Shown here: positions 51,597 through 59,713 of the stretch, one piece after another | Position numbering within the stretch: the stretch's first letter is position 1 | Layout: each line of letters starts with the position of its first letter | From: Bradyrhizobium tropiciagri | GTDB taxonomy: Bacteria; Pseudomonadota; Alphaproteobacteria; Rhizobiales; Xanthobacteraceae | Length of the DNA: 64,000 nt | NCBI RefSeq assembly: GCF_018130505.1 | Contig: NZ_JAFCKH010000003.1 | Span: 186,001-250,000, forward strand | Direction of reading: 5' to 3' | Made by a program: the position numbers and the translations under genes | Notes under the pieces: generated by a model | Database searches by the model: none | What the model saw: only the letters and a program-made list of their open reading frames with translations | What the model was told of the DNA's origin: nothing

Positions 51597-52426
51597 GCGC
51601 GCTGGAGACGAGTGAGACGCGAGCATCGCACGCGCCGGCCGACCGTCGCGTCGAGGTCAAGGGGCTGAGCAAATCGTTCCAGCTCGCGAAGACCACGATC
51701 GAGGCGGTGCGCGACGTCTCGTTCGGCGTCAGCCGCGGCGAGTTCGTCGCGCTGCTCGGACCGTCAGGCTCCGGCAAGAGCACCGTGCTCAACATGATCG
51801 CCTCGCTGATCCGGCCGAGCGGTGGCGAGATTCTGATCGACGGCAAGCGTGTCATCCCCGGCAAGACGACGCCCGACGTCGGCTACGTGTTCCAGCGCGA
51901 CACGCTGTTTCCCTGGCGTACCGTCGGCGACAATATCGGCTACGGGCTCGAGCTCGCCGGCGTGCCCATGCACGAGCGCAAGGAGCGCATCGCCGAATGC
52001 GTCGCGCAGGCCGGGCTGAAGGGCTTCGAGAACGCCTATCCTTCCGCGCTGTCCGGCGGCATGCGCCAGCGCGCCGCACTGATGCGCACGCTGATCGTCG
52101 AGCCGCAGATCCTGTTGATGGATGAGCCGTTCGGCGCGCTCGACACCCACACCAAGATCGACATGCACGAGGTACTGCTGCGGATCTGGGAGCGCGAGCA
52201 GCAAACCGTGCTGTTCGTCACCCACGATCTCGGCGAGGCCCTGACGCTCGCCGACCGCATCATCCTGTTTTCGGCGCGGCCGGGCCGCATCAAGGACATG
52301 TTCAAGGTCGACTTCGCGCGGCCGCGCGATGCGGTGAAGGTGCGCGAGACCCCGCGCTACGCCGAGCTGTTCCAGCACATCTGGCACTCGCTCGGCGAGG
52401 AATTCGTCAAGGGCCGCAGCGCATGA
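51593..52426 (+). CDS. ABC transporter ATP-binding protein, NitT/TauT family
   Basis: A 277-residue ATPase. Walker A GPSGSGKS follows VALL, the Q-loop is GYVFQRDTLFPWRT, the signature is LSGGMRQRAALMRTL and Walker B LLMDEPFGALD; the switch His is in VLFVTHDLGEA. These are typical of SsuB/TauB. The initiation codon is TTG at 51593, overlapping the TGA of the binding-protein gene (TTGA); no in-frame ATG or GTG offers a credible alternative before the Walker A motif. It energises import through the permease encoded next. Confidence 0.93.
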   Translation: MSALETSETRASHAPADRRVEVKGLSKSFQLAKTTIEAVRDVSFGVSRGEFVALLGPSGSGKSTVLNMIASLIRPSGGEILIDGKRVIPGKTTPDVGYVFQRDTLFPWRTVGDNIGYGLELAGVPMHERKERIAECVAQAGLKGFENAYPSALSGGMRQRAALMRTLIVEPQILLMDEPFGALDTHTKIDMHEVLLRIWEREQQTVLFVTHDLGEALTLADRIILFSARPGRIKDMFKVDFARPRDAVKVRETPRYAELFQHIWHSLGEEFVKGRSA

Positions 52427-53295
52427 GGAATTACAGCACGCTGAACACGGTCGGCTGGCAGGTCCTGATCTGCGCCGTCGCGCTGTCGGTCTGGCAATGG
52501 GGCTATGATCTGCACACGACGCTGCCGTGGCTGGTGCCGGATCTGCTCGACCCGTACTTCATCTCGAAGCCGTCGATGATCTGGAACAACTTCCTGATCC
52601 AGAGTTGCCTCACCTCGAAGCTCGGCGTCTTCAACGGCTGGTTCAACGGCGACTTCGCCAAATGCCTCGCGCGCAACGAGAACAATCTCTGGGCGGCGAC
52701 GGCGATCACGCTGAAGAACACCTTCTTCGGCTTCGTCACCGGCGTGGTCTCCGGCTTCATCGCCGGGTTGATCCTCGGGCGCTCGGATCGCCTCAGCGCG
52801 ATCTTCCAGCCCTTCATCACCGCGGTGAACTCGATCCCCCGTATCGCGCTGGCCCCGATCATCGTTTTGGCGTTCGGGATCGGCGACATGTCGAAGATCG
52901 TGACCTCGTGGATCGTCGTGGTGTTCCTGGTGTTCTTCAACACCTTCGAAGGCGCGCGCTCGATCGACGAAGGATTTACCAACGCCGCGCGCCTGCTCGG
53001 CGCCAGCGAGTGGCAGATCACCCGCACGGTGGTGATCCCCTCGACCATGGCCTGGGTGTTCGCCTCGCTGACCCCTGCGATCTCCTTCGCCCTGATCGGC
53101 GTGATCGTGGGCGAGTTCATCGGCGCCGAGCGTGGCATCGGCCGGCTCATCATCGAGTCGGAGGCGCGCGGCGAGGCCTCCGGCATGATGGTCGCGGTGG
53201 TCGTGCTGATGCTGGTCGGCGTCGTGCTGTCGACGATCATCTGGCGGCTGCAGGCCTACCTGTTGCGCTGGCAGCGGCAGCGGACCGCCGAGTAG
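52423..53295 (+). CDS. ABC transporter permease, NitT/TauT family
   Basis: A 290-residue inner-membrane protein with about six or seven hydrophobic segments. GASEWQITRTVVIPSTMAWVF is the EAA loop that contacts the ATPase, and IPRIALAPIIVLAFGIGDMSKI is the conserved core segment of SsuC/TauC. An N-terminal periplasmic insert (about 50-90) holds SCLTSKLGVFNGWFNGDFAKCLA with two Cys, unusual for the family. Its ATG overlaps the ATPase stop (ATGA). It ends the six-gene leuCD-leuB-like-ABC unit; an AraC gene follows on the same strand. Confidence 0.93.
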   Translation: MRNYSTLNTVGWQVLICAVALSVWQWGYDLHTTLPWLVPDLLDPYFISKPSMIWNNFLIQSCLTSKLGVFNGWFNGDFAKCLARNENNLWAATAITLKNTFFGFVTGVVSGFIAGLILGRSDRLSAIFQPFITAVNSIPRIALAPIIVLAFGIGDMSKIVTSWIVVVFLVFFNTFEGARSIDEGFTNAARLLGASEWQITRTVVIPSTMAWVFASLTPAISFALIGVIVGEFIGAERGIGRLIIESEARGEASGMMVAVVVLMLVGVVLSTIIWRLQAYLLRWQRQRTAE

Positions 53296-53419
53296 GGCGA
53301 GCACGGCGTTTTGGCATGAGGGGCGTCCTTCCATCGAATGGCTGGGCGGAATGCCGTGGTATACAAGGCCGCCCCTGGCCGCAGCCGTAAGCTCTGGCCG
53401 ATCGACGGAGAGCTCCCTC

Positions 53420-54289
53420 TTGGCCCTGATTTCCAGCCTCGATGCGCACAAATATCTGCGCGCGACCAAGACCGCGTGCAGTTGGCAGGCCGGCTGGCGC
53501 TCGCTCTTGCTGCGCGCCTACGTGGATCCGGCCGAAGTTAACGAATTCGTGACCCCGGCGACCCGCGATCACTTGATCGTGCTCGTGACCGCCGGCGTCT
53601 GTGATGTCGAGGTGCGCTATCGCGGCGGCTGGCAGCGGGTTCGCTCCGAGATCGGCAATATCGGGATGACGGCGCCGGGCGAAGCCGCGGCACTGCGCTG
53701 GCGCGGCGAGACCACCCACGACACGCTGCAACTGCATCTGCCTGCGGCGACGCTCGACCGGGTCGCGCAGGATCTGCCGCAACGGCGGTCGATGAGGCCC
53801 GCGCTGCCGAGCGGCCTCGGGACCGTCGATCCGCTGGTCAGCCAGTGCATGCTCAGTCTCGACAAGGCGTTCAGGGACGGCGTCCCCGATCTCTATGCCG
53901 AGACCGCGGGTGAAATGCTGGCGGCACATCTGCTGGTGCGCTACGGCCGGTTCGACACCCAAATCCGCACCGACGGCAACAGCATCCGGTTGCGCAGGGT
54001 GGATGCATTCATGCGCGATAATCTCGGCTCTCCGGTCAGCCTCGAGATGCTGGCGCGCGAGGCCGGCGTCAGCCGCTTCCATCTGCTGCGGCTCTACAAG
54101 AAGCATTTTGGACAGACGCCGCTGAAGCGCCTCACCGCATTGCGCATGGAGGAGGCGAAGCGGCTTCTGACGCGTGGCGCCGAGCCGGTCACCGCGATCG
54201 CGGCCAAATGCGGATACGAGAACCCGTCGCATTTCGCCACCGCCTTCCGGCGCACGGTCGGTGTTTCGCCCGCGACCTACCGGCAATAG
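53420..54289 (+). CDS. AraC-family transcriptional regulator
   Basis: A 289-residue regulator with an N-terminal cupin/AraC_binding_2-type sensing domain (about 10-170; [20 protein letters not shown]) and a C-terminal DNA-binding domain (about 185-285; [20 protein letters not shown] and [20 protein letters not shown]). I prefer a TTG start at 53420, because GGAGAG is seven bases upstream; an ATG at 53351, with only GGCGGA directly against it, would add 23 residues. By position it regulates the leuCD-type/ABC operon just upstream, possibly from the dyad at 47291, or the molybdenum hydroxylase genes that follow. Confidence 0.9.
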   Translation: MALISSLDAHKYLRATKTACSWQAGWRSLLLRAYVDPAEVNEFVTPATRDHLIVLVTAGVCDVEVRYRGGWQRVRSEIGNIGMTAPGEAAALRWRGETTHDTLQLHLPAATLDRVAQDLPQRRSMRPALPSGLGTVDPLVSQCMLSLDKAFRDGVPDLYAETAGEMLAAHLLVRYGRFDTQIRTDGNSIRLRRVDAFMRDNLGSPVSLEMLAREAGVSRFHLLRLYKKHFGQTPLKRLTALRMEEAKRLLTRGAEPVTAIAAKCGYENPSHFATAFRRTVGVSPATYRQ

Positions 54290-54373
54290 CAGCCGTTCAG
54301 CGGAATGTGAGCGGTCGCCGCAATTCCGCGGGCGTCAGGGCAATCTCGCGAGAGACGATCGGCCGGACGCTGC

Positions 54374-54418
54374 CATATGCCGTTCCGCAGGACGGAACCG
54401 GGTGCAGAATGGCATATG
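54374..54418 (+). promoter_or_regulatory. Nested inverted repeats over the start of the iron-sulphur subunit gene
   Basis: CATATGCC (54374-54381) is inverted as GGCATATG (54411-54418), the right arm covering the third base of the start codon (ATG 54409-54411). Inside, GTTCCG (54382-54387) and CGGAAC (54393-54398) form a second dyad. It may be an operator, or as RNA a fold that limits initiation. Confidence 0.45.
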
Positions 54419-54873
54419 TTCTCAAGATAAACGGTAAGCAGCACGTGATCGACGCGGACGGCGACACGCCGCTGCTGTGGGTGCTGCGCGACGTGCTGCA
54501 GATGACCGGCACGAAGTTCGGCTGCGGCATGGCGCTGTGCGGGGCTTGCACGGTGCATCTCGACGGCGCCGCGACGCGGTCCTGCATCACCACGATCGAC
54601 AGCGTCGGCGATGCCGCGATCACCACCATCGAGGCAATCGGCGAGACCGAGGCCGGGCGCAAGGTGCAGCAGGCCTGGCTGGACCTCGACGTGGTGCAAT
54701 GCGGCTATTGCCAATCCGGGCAGATCATGTCGGCGAGCGCGCTGCTGATGTCGAATGCGCATCCGACCGACAGCGATATCAACGATGCGATGTCCGGAAA
54801 CGTCTGCCGCTGCGGCACCTACAACCGCATTCGCGACGCGATCAAGCTTGCCGCCACGGGAGCAAAGCCATGA
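54409..54873 (+). CDS. (2Fe-2S)-binding subunit of a molybdenum hydroxylase (IorA-like)
   Basis: A 154-residue iron-sulphur subunit of the xanthine oxidase family, close to isoquinoline 1-oxidoreductase alpha. The plant-type ferredoxin cluster Cys residues are in [17 protein letters not shown] and SCITT; the second cluster uses [10 protein letters not shown] and [11 protein letters not shown]. It passes electrons from the molybdenum centre to an acceptor. The ATG at 54409 overlaps an inverted repeat and there is no strong ribosome site. Its TGA overlaps the ATG of the large subunit gene (ATGA). No FAD subunit gene is present, as is usual for the Ior group. Confidence 0.93.
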   Translation: MAYVLKINGKQHVIDADGDTPLLWVLRDVLQMTGTKFGCGMALCGACTVHLDGAATRSCITTIDSVGDAAITTIEAIGETEAGRKVQQAWLDLDVVQCGYCQSGQIMSASALLMSNAHPTDSDINDAMSGNVCRCGTYNRIRDAIKLAATGAKP

Positions 54874-57032
54874 TGCCGGCCACAGCCGACCGCGAAGACA
54901 GCGCCGCGCTCTCGCGCCGGACCTTTCTGAAGGCCAGCGTCACCGCCGCCGGCGGCTTCGCACTGGCCTTCGCCGTGCCGTCGCGCTCCGGCGCCGCGGG
55001 TCCGCCTCAGGCAAACACTCTGAACGGCTTTGTCCGGATCGATCCGGACGGACGCGTTCATCTCACCATTCCGATGGTGGAGATGGGGCAGGGCATCTAC
55101 ACATCGCATGCGATGCTGCTCGCCGAGGAGCTCGAGGTGAAACTCGAGACCATCGTGCTCGAGCACGCTCCGCCCAATGATGCGCTTTACGCCAATCCCA
55201 TCCTGCATGAGCAATCGACCGGGCTGTCGGCCTCGATCCGTGGCTTCTGGCTGCCGTTGCGGCAGGCCGGCGCTGCCGCCCGCATGATGCTGGTGGACGC
55301 CGCGGCACAGCGCTGGAAGGTCGATCCGGCCAAGTGCACGGTCAAGGACGGCGTGATCTTCGATCCGTCCGCCAAGCGCTCTCTGGCCTATCGCGACGTG
55401 GTGCAGGCCGCGGCGCAGCTGAAGCCGCCGGCGATCGACCAGATCAAGCTGAAGCCGCCGGGCAAGTTCACGTTGATCGGCACTGCGCCGAAGCGGCTCG
55501 AGGCCGCCGACAAGGTCCGCGGCCGCACCCAATTCGGCATTGACGTGATCGTGCCGGGAATGAAGGTCGCGGCGATCGCGATCTCGCCGGTCGGCGGCGG
55601 CAAGCCGAAGCAGGTGAACCAGGCCGCGGCGCTGGCGGTCAGGGGCGTGCGTCAGGTCGTCGTGATCGACGAAGCGGTCGCCGTCGTCGCCGATCACACC
55701 GGCGCTGCCAAGAAGGGGCTGGAGGCCGCCGCGATCCAGTGGGACAACGGCCCGAACGCGGTGGTGAACAGCGCGAGCATCGTCGCGCAGCTCAAGGCGG
55801 GATCAGAGACATCGGGCGCGGTCGCGCGCAACGAGGGCAATGTCGAGCAGGCATTCGCGGCGGCCGCGCAGCGCTTCGACACCGTCTACGAATTGCCGTT
55901 CCTGGCGCATGCGGCGATGGAGCCGATGAACTGCACAGTGCACGTGCGCAAGGATGCCTGCGAGATCTGGGTCGGCACGCAGGTGCCGACGGTGACGCAG
56001 ACGAGGGTCGCCGCGCTGACCGGGCTGCCCAAGGATGCGGTGATCCTGCACAACCAGTATCTCGGCGGCGGCTTCGGTCGGCGCCTCGAGCCCGACGGCA
56101 CGCTGCTCGCGGTGAAGATCGCCAAGCATGTCGACGGTCCGGTCAAGGTGATCTGGAGCCGCGAGGAGGACATCCAGCACGACATCTACCGGCCCTATTA
56201 CTACGACCGGATCTCGGCCGGCGTCGACGCGTCGGGCAAGCCGGTCGCGTGGCACCACCGGGTGTGCGGGTCGTCGGTGGTGGCGCGGTTCGCGCCGCCG
56301 CTGTTCAAGAACGGGCTGGATTTCGATGCGGTGGAGGGCGCGGCCGAACCGCCTTATGCGCTGCCCAACATCCTCGTCGACTATGTACGCGTCGAGCCCG
56401 CAAGCATCACGACGGGTTTCTGGCGCGGCGTCGGCCCGGTCCACAATGTGTTCATCATCGAGAGCTTCATCGATGAACTGGCGTTCGCGGCCAAGCAGGA
56501 TCCGGTCGCGTACCGGCGCGGCCTGCTGGCGCATAATCCGCGCGCGCTGGTGGTGCTGAACCTTGCGGCGGAGAAGGCCGGCTGGGGGCAGCCGATGCCG
56601 GCGGGCAAGGCGCGCGGCGTTTCGCTGCAGTTTGCGTTCGGCAGCTATCTGTCGGCGGTCGCCGAGGTCGCGGTCGATGCCAAGGGCAAGGTCAACGTCG
56701 AGCGCGTCGTCTGCGCGGTGGATTGCGGGCTGCCGATCAATCCCGGCATGATCGATGCGCAGGTGCAGAGCGGGATCATCTTCGGCTTGACGGCGGCTCT
56801 GCGCGGCGCGATCACGATCAAGGATGGCCGGGTCGAGCAATCCAATTTCGACAGCTATCCGCCGATGCGGATCGACGAGGTTCCGCGCATCGAAACCCAT
56901 ATCGTGCCGAGCACCGAAAATCCCGGCGGTCTCGGCGAGGCCGCCACTGCGATCATTGCACCGGCGGTGACGAATGCGATCTTCACGGCCAGCGGACGCC
57001 GCATTCGCAAACTTCCGATCGAAGAGGTCTGA
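54870..57032 (+). CDS. Molybdopterin-binding subunit of xanthine-dehydrogenase-family enzyme (IorB-like)
   Basis: A 720-residue large subunit with a twin-arginine signal ([20 protein letters not shown], residues about 15-35), so the folded enzyme is exported with its small partner. [40 protein letters not shown] and the C-terminal [20 protein letters not shown] carry molybdopterin-contacting residues; the catalytic Glu is in the last stretch. [14 protein letters not shown] is typical of the Ior group, which hydroxylates N-heterocycles or oxidises aldehydes in the periplasm. No maturation genes (XdhC, CoxF-like) are adjacent. Substrate unknown. A strong hairpin follows the stop codon. Confidence 0.93.
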   Translation: MMPATADREDSAALSRRTFLKASVTAAGGFALAFAVPSRSGAAGPPQANTLNGFVRIDPDGRVHLTIPMVEMGQGIYTSHAMLLAEELEVKLETIVLEHAPPNDALYANPILHEQSTGLSASIRGFWLPLRQAGAAARMMLVDAAAQRWKVDPAKCTVKDGVIFDPSAKRSLAYRDVVQAAAQLKPPAIDQIKLKPPGKFTLIGTAPKRLEAADKVRGRTQFGIDVIVPGMKVAAIAISPVGGGKPKQVNQAAALAVRGVRQVVVIDEAVAVVADHTGAAKKGLEAAAIQWDNGPNAVVNSASIVAQLKAGSETSGAVARNEGNVEQAFAAAAQRFDTVYELPFLAHAAMEPMNCTVHVRKDACEIWVGTQVPTVTQTRVAALTGLPKDAVILHNQYLGGGFGRRLEPDGTLLAVKIAKHVDGPVKVIWSREEDIQHDIYRPYYYDRISAGVDASGKPVAWHHRVCGSSVVARFAPPLFKNGLDFDAVEGAAEPPYALPNILVDYVRVEPASITTGFWRGVGPVHNVFIIESFIDELAFAAKQDPVAYRRGLLAHNPRALVVLNLAAEKAGWGQPMPAGKARGVSLQFAFGSYLSAVAEVAVDAKGKVNVERVVCAVDCGLPINPGMIDAQVQSGIIFGLTAALRGAITIKDGRVEQSNFDSYPPMRIDEVPRIETHIVPSTENPGGLGEAATAIIAPAVTNAIFTASGRRIRKLPIEEV

Positions 57033-57041
57033 GTATCGCGG

Positions 57042-57077
57042 GCATCACGGCCGCGCGTATCTGCGCGGCCGTGATGC
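57042..57077. terminator. 15-base-pair terminator hairpin between convergent genes
   Basis: GCATCACGGCCGCGC (57042-57056) pairs perfectly with 57063-57077 around a six-base loop. It begins nine bases after the large-subunit stop (57032) and lies 12 bases beyond the stop of the convergent small gene (57090), so it can serve both. Confidence 0.75.
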
Positions 57078-57089
57078 AGGTGTGAAGTT

Positions 57090-57266
57090 TCAGGCTGCGT
57101 TCTCCGACGGCGAGGTTTCGCCGTCGAGCCAGTCCTGCTCCCTGGCCAGCGCGCGCCAGGCCGCTTCCATCCGCTTGTAGCGGTTGTAGGTCGGGTCATC
57201 GGATGCGCGCTCGGCAAGCTGCGCGCAGTTCTCCGCATTGTCGAGAAATTGCTGCGACTGTTTCAT
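57090..57266 (-). CDS. Small protein of 58 residues, Shine-Dalgarno inside a hairpin
   Basis: A 58-residue soluble, mostly helical, acidic protein (opening MKQSQQFLDNAENCAQLAER, then YNRYKRMEAAWRALAREQDW and a Ser/Glu-rich tail). I do not recognise a named family, but the 'AENCAxLAERA...YxRxxRMExAWRxLAxEQDWLDGE' pattern is that of small proteins frequent in bradyrhizobia. Its coding nature is supported by a perfect AGGAGG seven bases before the ATG. That ribosome site lies within a nine-base-pair hairpin, suggesting translational control. It ends against a terminator shared with the molybdenum-enzyme genes and is divergent from a stress-promoter gene. Confidence 0.78.
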   Translation of the reverse strand: MKQSQQFLDNAENCAQLAERASDDPTYNRYKRMEAAWRALAREQDWLDGETSPSENAA

Positions 57267-57270
57267 GGAA

Positions 57271-57292
57271 CGTCCTCCTGTTGAGGAGGACG
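57271..57292 (-). promoter_or_regulatory. Hairpin sequestering a Shine-Dalgarno sequence
   Basis: On the mRNA of the 58-residue gene, CGTCCTCCT, a CAAC loop and AGGAGGACG form a perfect nine-base-pair stem. The AGGAGG of the 3' arm is the gene's ribosome site, and the ATG (57266) comes four bases after the stem. Translation should need this stem to open. It could alternatively be a DNA operator. Confidence 0.7.
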
Positions 57293-57417
57293 TGGTCCAT
57301 CAATTCAGGCTATTCAACGCGTGGAACATGATCATTTCGCCATGGTGGTGAACGTCTGTTCAGATGGTTCCAAATGTTCCCGCATGCGGGCGGGTATCCC
57401 ACCGCATGCTGACTACA

Positions 57418-57442
57418 GGAACAGTTTGTCGCAGCTGTCGTT
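57418..57442 (+). promoter_or_regulatory. EcfG (general stress) promoter GGAAC-N16-CGTT
   Basis: GGAAC (57418-57422), 16 bases, then CGTT (57439-57442). This is the consensus for the alphaproteobacterial general-stress sigma factor EcfG. It ends 36 bases before the ATG at 57479, a good distance for a promoter of the small exported protein. Confidence 0.65.
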
Positions 57443-57478
57443 GCCTCGCCATTGTGTTCGCACTGGAGGAGGATGAAC

Positions 57479-57736
57479 ATGAGGAAATATCTGCTGGCTG
57501 CGGCCATGGTGTCCGCAATCGCGGCGCCTGCTTTCGCCGATGACGTTGGTGTTCGCGTTGGTCCGGTCGGCGCCGGCGTGACGGTGGGCCGTGCGCCTGA
57601 GTATCGCGACCGCGATCATGACCGCACCACCGTGATCCGCGAGCGCGAGCCGCGCCGTGACCGGACCACGGTGATCAAGAAGCAGGACGAGTTCGGCAAT
57701 CGCAGCAAGACCGTGATTCATCACGACGACGACTGA
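57479..57736 (+). CDS. Small exported protein, probable general-stress response
   Basis: An 85-residue exported protein. The signal peptide (MRKYLLAAAMVSAIAAPAFA) is followed by a short Gly/Val-rich stretch (VGVRVGPVGAGVTVG) and then a charged region in which DRTTVIREREP is echoed by DRTTVIKKQDE, ending HHDDD. The His/Asp end could bind metal. This type, with a 'RVGPxGAGVTVG' line and Arg/Asp repeats, is common in Bradyrhizobium, function unknown. Start 57479 is chosen since GGAGGAGG stands six bases upstream; an ATG at 57473 is too close to it. An EcfG promoter upstream and a strong terminator downstream make it a single-gene unit. Confidence 0.85.
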   Translation: MRKYLLAAAMVSAIAAPAFADDVGVRVGPVGAGVTVGRAPEYRDRDHDRTTVIREREPRRDRTTVIKKQDEFGNRSKTVIHHDDD

Positions 57737-57758
57737 CGGCAGATCGAAGCCTGCCTTC

Positions 57759-57793
57759 AAAGTCCGCCGCGACCATGTCGCGGCGGACTTTTT
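57759..57793 (+). terminator. Rho-independent terminator of the small exported-protein gene
   Basis: A perfect 14-base-pair stem (57759-57772 with 57778-57791; arm AAAGTCCGCCGCGA) with a five-base loop, closing in a T-run. It lies 22 bases after the stop codon. Confidence 0.85.
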
Positions 57794-57807
57794 GCTTGCC
57801 TTGACAA

Positions 57808-57999
57808 TCATCGTGCCCATGCCGCCGGCGAAGCGGCCGATCGGCAGTCGCCTTGGTCCCGCTCCGCTGTCGCGATCCGGCCGCGGCACTCCGCTGCATA
57901 GGCGCGCAGGCGCTCGACGGTCAGCGGATCCATCCCGGTGCGTGCCAGCCGCTCGGCGCGGTCAGCCTGGTCCGTCAGGTCATCGATTGTCCGGTGCAT
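57808..57999 (-). CDS. Small protein of 63 residues, unknown
   Basis: A 63-residue helical, charged protein (MHRTIDDLTDQADRAERLAR, then VERLRAYAAECRGRIATAER). The 'AxRAERLAR...LxAYAxECR' pattern is that of small bradyrhizobial proteins of unknown role. Start 57999 has GGAGG five bases upstream; an ATG at 58011 falls before the ribosome site and is less likely. It lies 86 bases downstream of the galactarate dehydratase gene on the same strand, and its end faces a strong terminator, so it may be the last gene of that transcript or stand alone. Confidence 0.65.
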   Translation of the reverse strand: MHRTIDDLTDQADRAERLARTGMDPLTVERLRAYAAECRGRIATAERDQGDCRSAASPAAWAR

Positions 58000-58085
58000 G
58001 GTTGCCTCCATGCCCCGATAATTTGAATCGAATTAGAGCGTTCCCCGGCCGGTGGCGGCGTGGCTAACGGGCGGTTAATCGACGA

Positions 58086-59627
58086 TCACGTCACCGGCGC
58101 CGGATTGAACAGCGTCAGGTCGTTGTGAATGCCCCAGCGGTCCGACCACGGCTGGGTGCGGCCGCTGGCGACGTCGAGGATCAGGCGGAACAGGTCCCAG
58201 CCGGTCTCCTCGATGGTCTTCTCGCCGGTCGCTATGCAGCCGGCGTCGAAGTCGATCAGGTCCTTCCAGCGCCGCGCCAGCTCGCTGCGGGTCGCGACCT
58301 TGATCACAGGCGCTGCGGCGAGGCCGTAGGGTGTGCCGCGGCCGGTGGTGAACACCTGCAGCGTCATGCCGGAGGCGAGCTGCAGCGTGCCGCAGATGAA
58401 ATCGCTCGCTGGAGTAGCCGCGAACAGCATGCCCTTCTGCCGCGCCTTCTCGCCGGGCGATAGCACGCCGGCGATCGGGCCGGAGCCCGACTTCACGATC
58501 GAGCCGAGTGACTTCTCGACGATGTTGGCAAGCCCGCCCTTCTTGTTGCCCGGAGTGGTGTTGGCGCTGCGGTCGGCGCCGCCGCGGGCCAGATAGGCAT
58601 CGTACCAGGCCATCTCGCGGATCAGCGCGCGGCCGACGTCCTCGTTGACGGCGCGGCGGGTGAGCAACTGGATCGCGTCGCGCACCTCGGTGACTTCGGA
58701 GAACATCACCGTCGCGCCTGCCCGCACCAAGAGATCGGCGGCGAAGCCGACCGCAGGGTTCGCGGTGACGCCGGAGAATGCATCGCTGCCGCCGCATTGC
58801 AGGCCGATCACGAGATCGGCGGCCGGACAGGTCTCGCGCTTGCGGGTGTTGAGCACTTTCAGCCGCGCTTCGGCTTGGGTCATGATCGCCTCGACGATGG
58901 CGCCGAATCCGTCAAAGGCCTCATCCTGCATCCGTACGATGGCATCGCTGACGCCTTCCGGCACCAGCCGCTCCGGCGCGAGCTTCTCGCAGCCGAGGCC
59001 GACGACCAGGATCTCGCCGCCGAAATTCGGATTGAGCGCGAGGTTCTGCAAGGTGCGGATCGGCACCACGGCGTCGGGCGCGGTGATCGCGACGCCGCAG
59101 CCATAGGCATGGGTCAGCGGCACGACGTCGTCGACATTGGGATATTTCGGCAGCAGCTCGGCGCGGATGCGCTTCACGGCGTATTCCATCGTGCCCTTGA
59201 CGCACTGCACGGAGGAGGAGATGCCGAGAATGTTCTTGGTGCCGACCGAGCCGTCGGGATTGCGAAAACCTTCGAAAGTAAAGCCTTCGAGCGGCGGCAG
59301 TGCCGGCGGCACTGCGGTCGATATTTCGAGCTGGTCGAGCGGCGGCGCCTCCGGCATCTGGATGCGGGCCTCGTCGACCCATTCGCCGGCCAGGATCGGC
59401 GCCAGCGCATACCCGATCACCTCGCCGTAGCGGATGATCGCCGCGCCTTCGGCGATGTCTTCGAGCGCGGTCTTGTGGCCCTGCGGCACGAAGGCGCGCA
59501 GCGTCAGGCCGCAAGAGAAGCGGGAGCCGGCGGGCAGGCCGAAATCATTCACCACGATCGCGACATTGTCGCGCGCGTTGAGCTTGATGTAGCGGGGCTG
59601 CTCCTTGGCGCCGATCGACTGGTCCAT
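58086..59627 (-). CDS. garD: Galactarate dehydratase (UxaA/GarD family)
   Basis: A 513-residue dehydratase. An N-terminal SAF-type domain (about 15-95; [34 protein letters not shown]) is followed by the UxaA/GarD core with [44 protein letters not shown] and the C-terminal [15 protein letters not shown]. It removes water from D-galactarate to give 5-dehydro-4-deoxy-glucarate. The start 59627 ([10 protein letters not shown]) follows AAGGAA. It is the last enzyme gene of the glucarate/galactarate unit, 86 bases after the semialdehyde dehydrogenase, with a small hairpin in the spacer. The related altronate dehydratase is less likely given the neighbours. Confidence 0.92.
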   Translation of the reverse strand: MDQSIGAKEQPRYIKLNARDNVAIVVNDFGLPAGSRFSCGLTLRAFVPQGHKTALEDIAEGAAIIRYGEVIGYALAPILAGEWVDEARIQMPEAPPLDQLEISTAVPPALPPLEGFTFEGFRNPDGSVGTKNILGISSSVQCVKGTMEYAVKRIRAELLPKYPNVDDVVPLTHAYGCGVAITAPDAVVPIRTLQNLALNPNFGGEILVVGLGCEKLAPERLVPEGVSDAIVRMQDEAFDGFGAIVEAIMTQAEARLKVLNTRKRETCPAADLVIGLQCGGSDAFSGVTANPAVGFAADLLVRAGATVMFSEVTEVRDAIQLLTRRAVNEDVGRALIREMAWYDAYLARGGADRSANTTPGNKKGGLANIVEKSLGSIVKSGSGPIAGVLSPGEKARQKGMLFAATPASDFICGTLQLASGMTLQVFTTGRGTPYGLAAAPVIKVATRSELARRWKDLIDFDAGCIATGEKTIEETGWDLFRLILDVASGRTQPWSDRWGIHNDLTLFNPAPVT

Positions 59628-59653
59628 GATGTATTCCTTCTGGCTCCGCTTCA

Positions 59654-59675
59654 CCTCTCCCGCAAGCGGGAGAGG
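59654..59675. repeat. Hairpin CCTCTCCCGC/GCGGGAGAGG
   Basis: A ten-base perfect inverted repeat in the spacer between the semialdehyde dehydrogenase and garD genes. It is of the same 'ctctccc...gggagag' dispersed type as the element at 28370. Within an operon it may adjust garD expression or stabilise the mRNA. Confidence 0.6.
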
Positions 59676-59713
59676 GAACGCAGCACCGTCGTCGCGTGCT
59701 TTACCTAACGGGC

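Noticed and set aside
57323-57352. Second EcfG promoter starting at GGAAC near 57323
   Set aside because: The nearest CGT-type -10 element is about 23 bases away, too far for the 16-17 base spacing; only the copy at 57418 fits.
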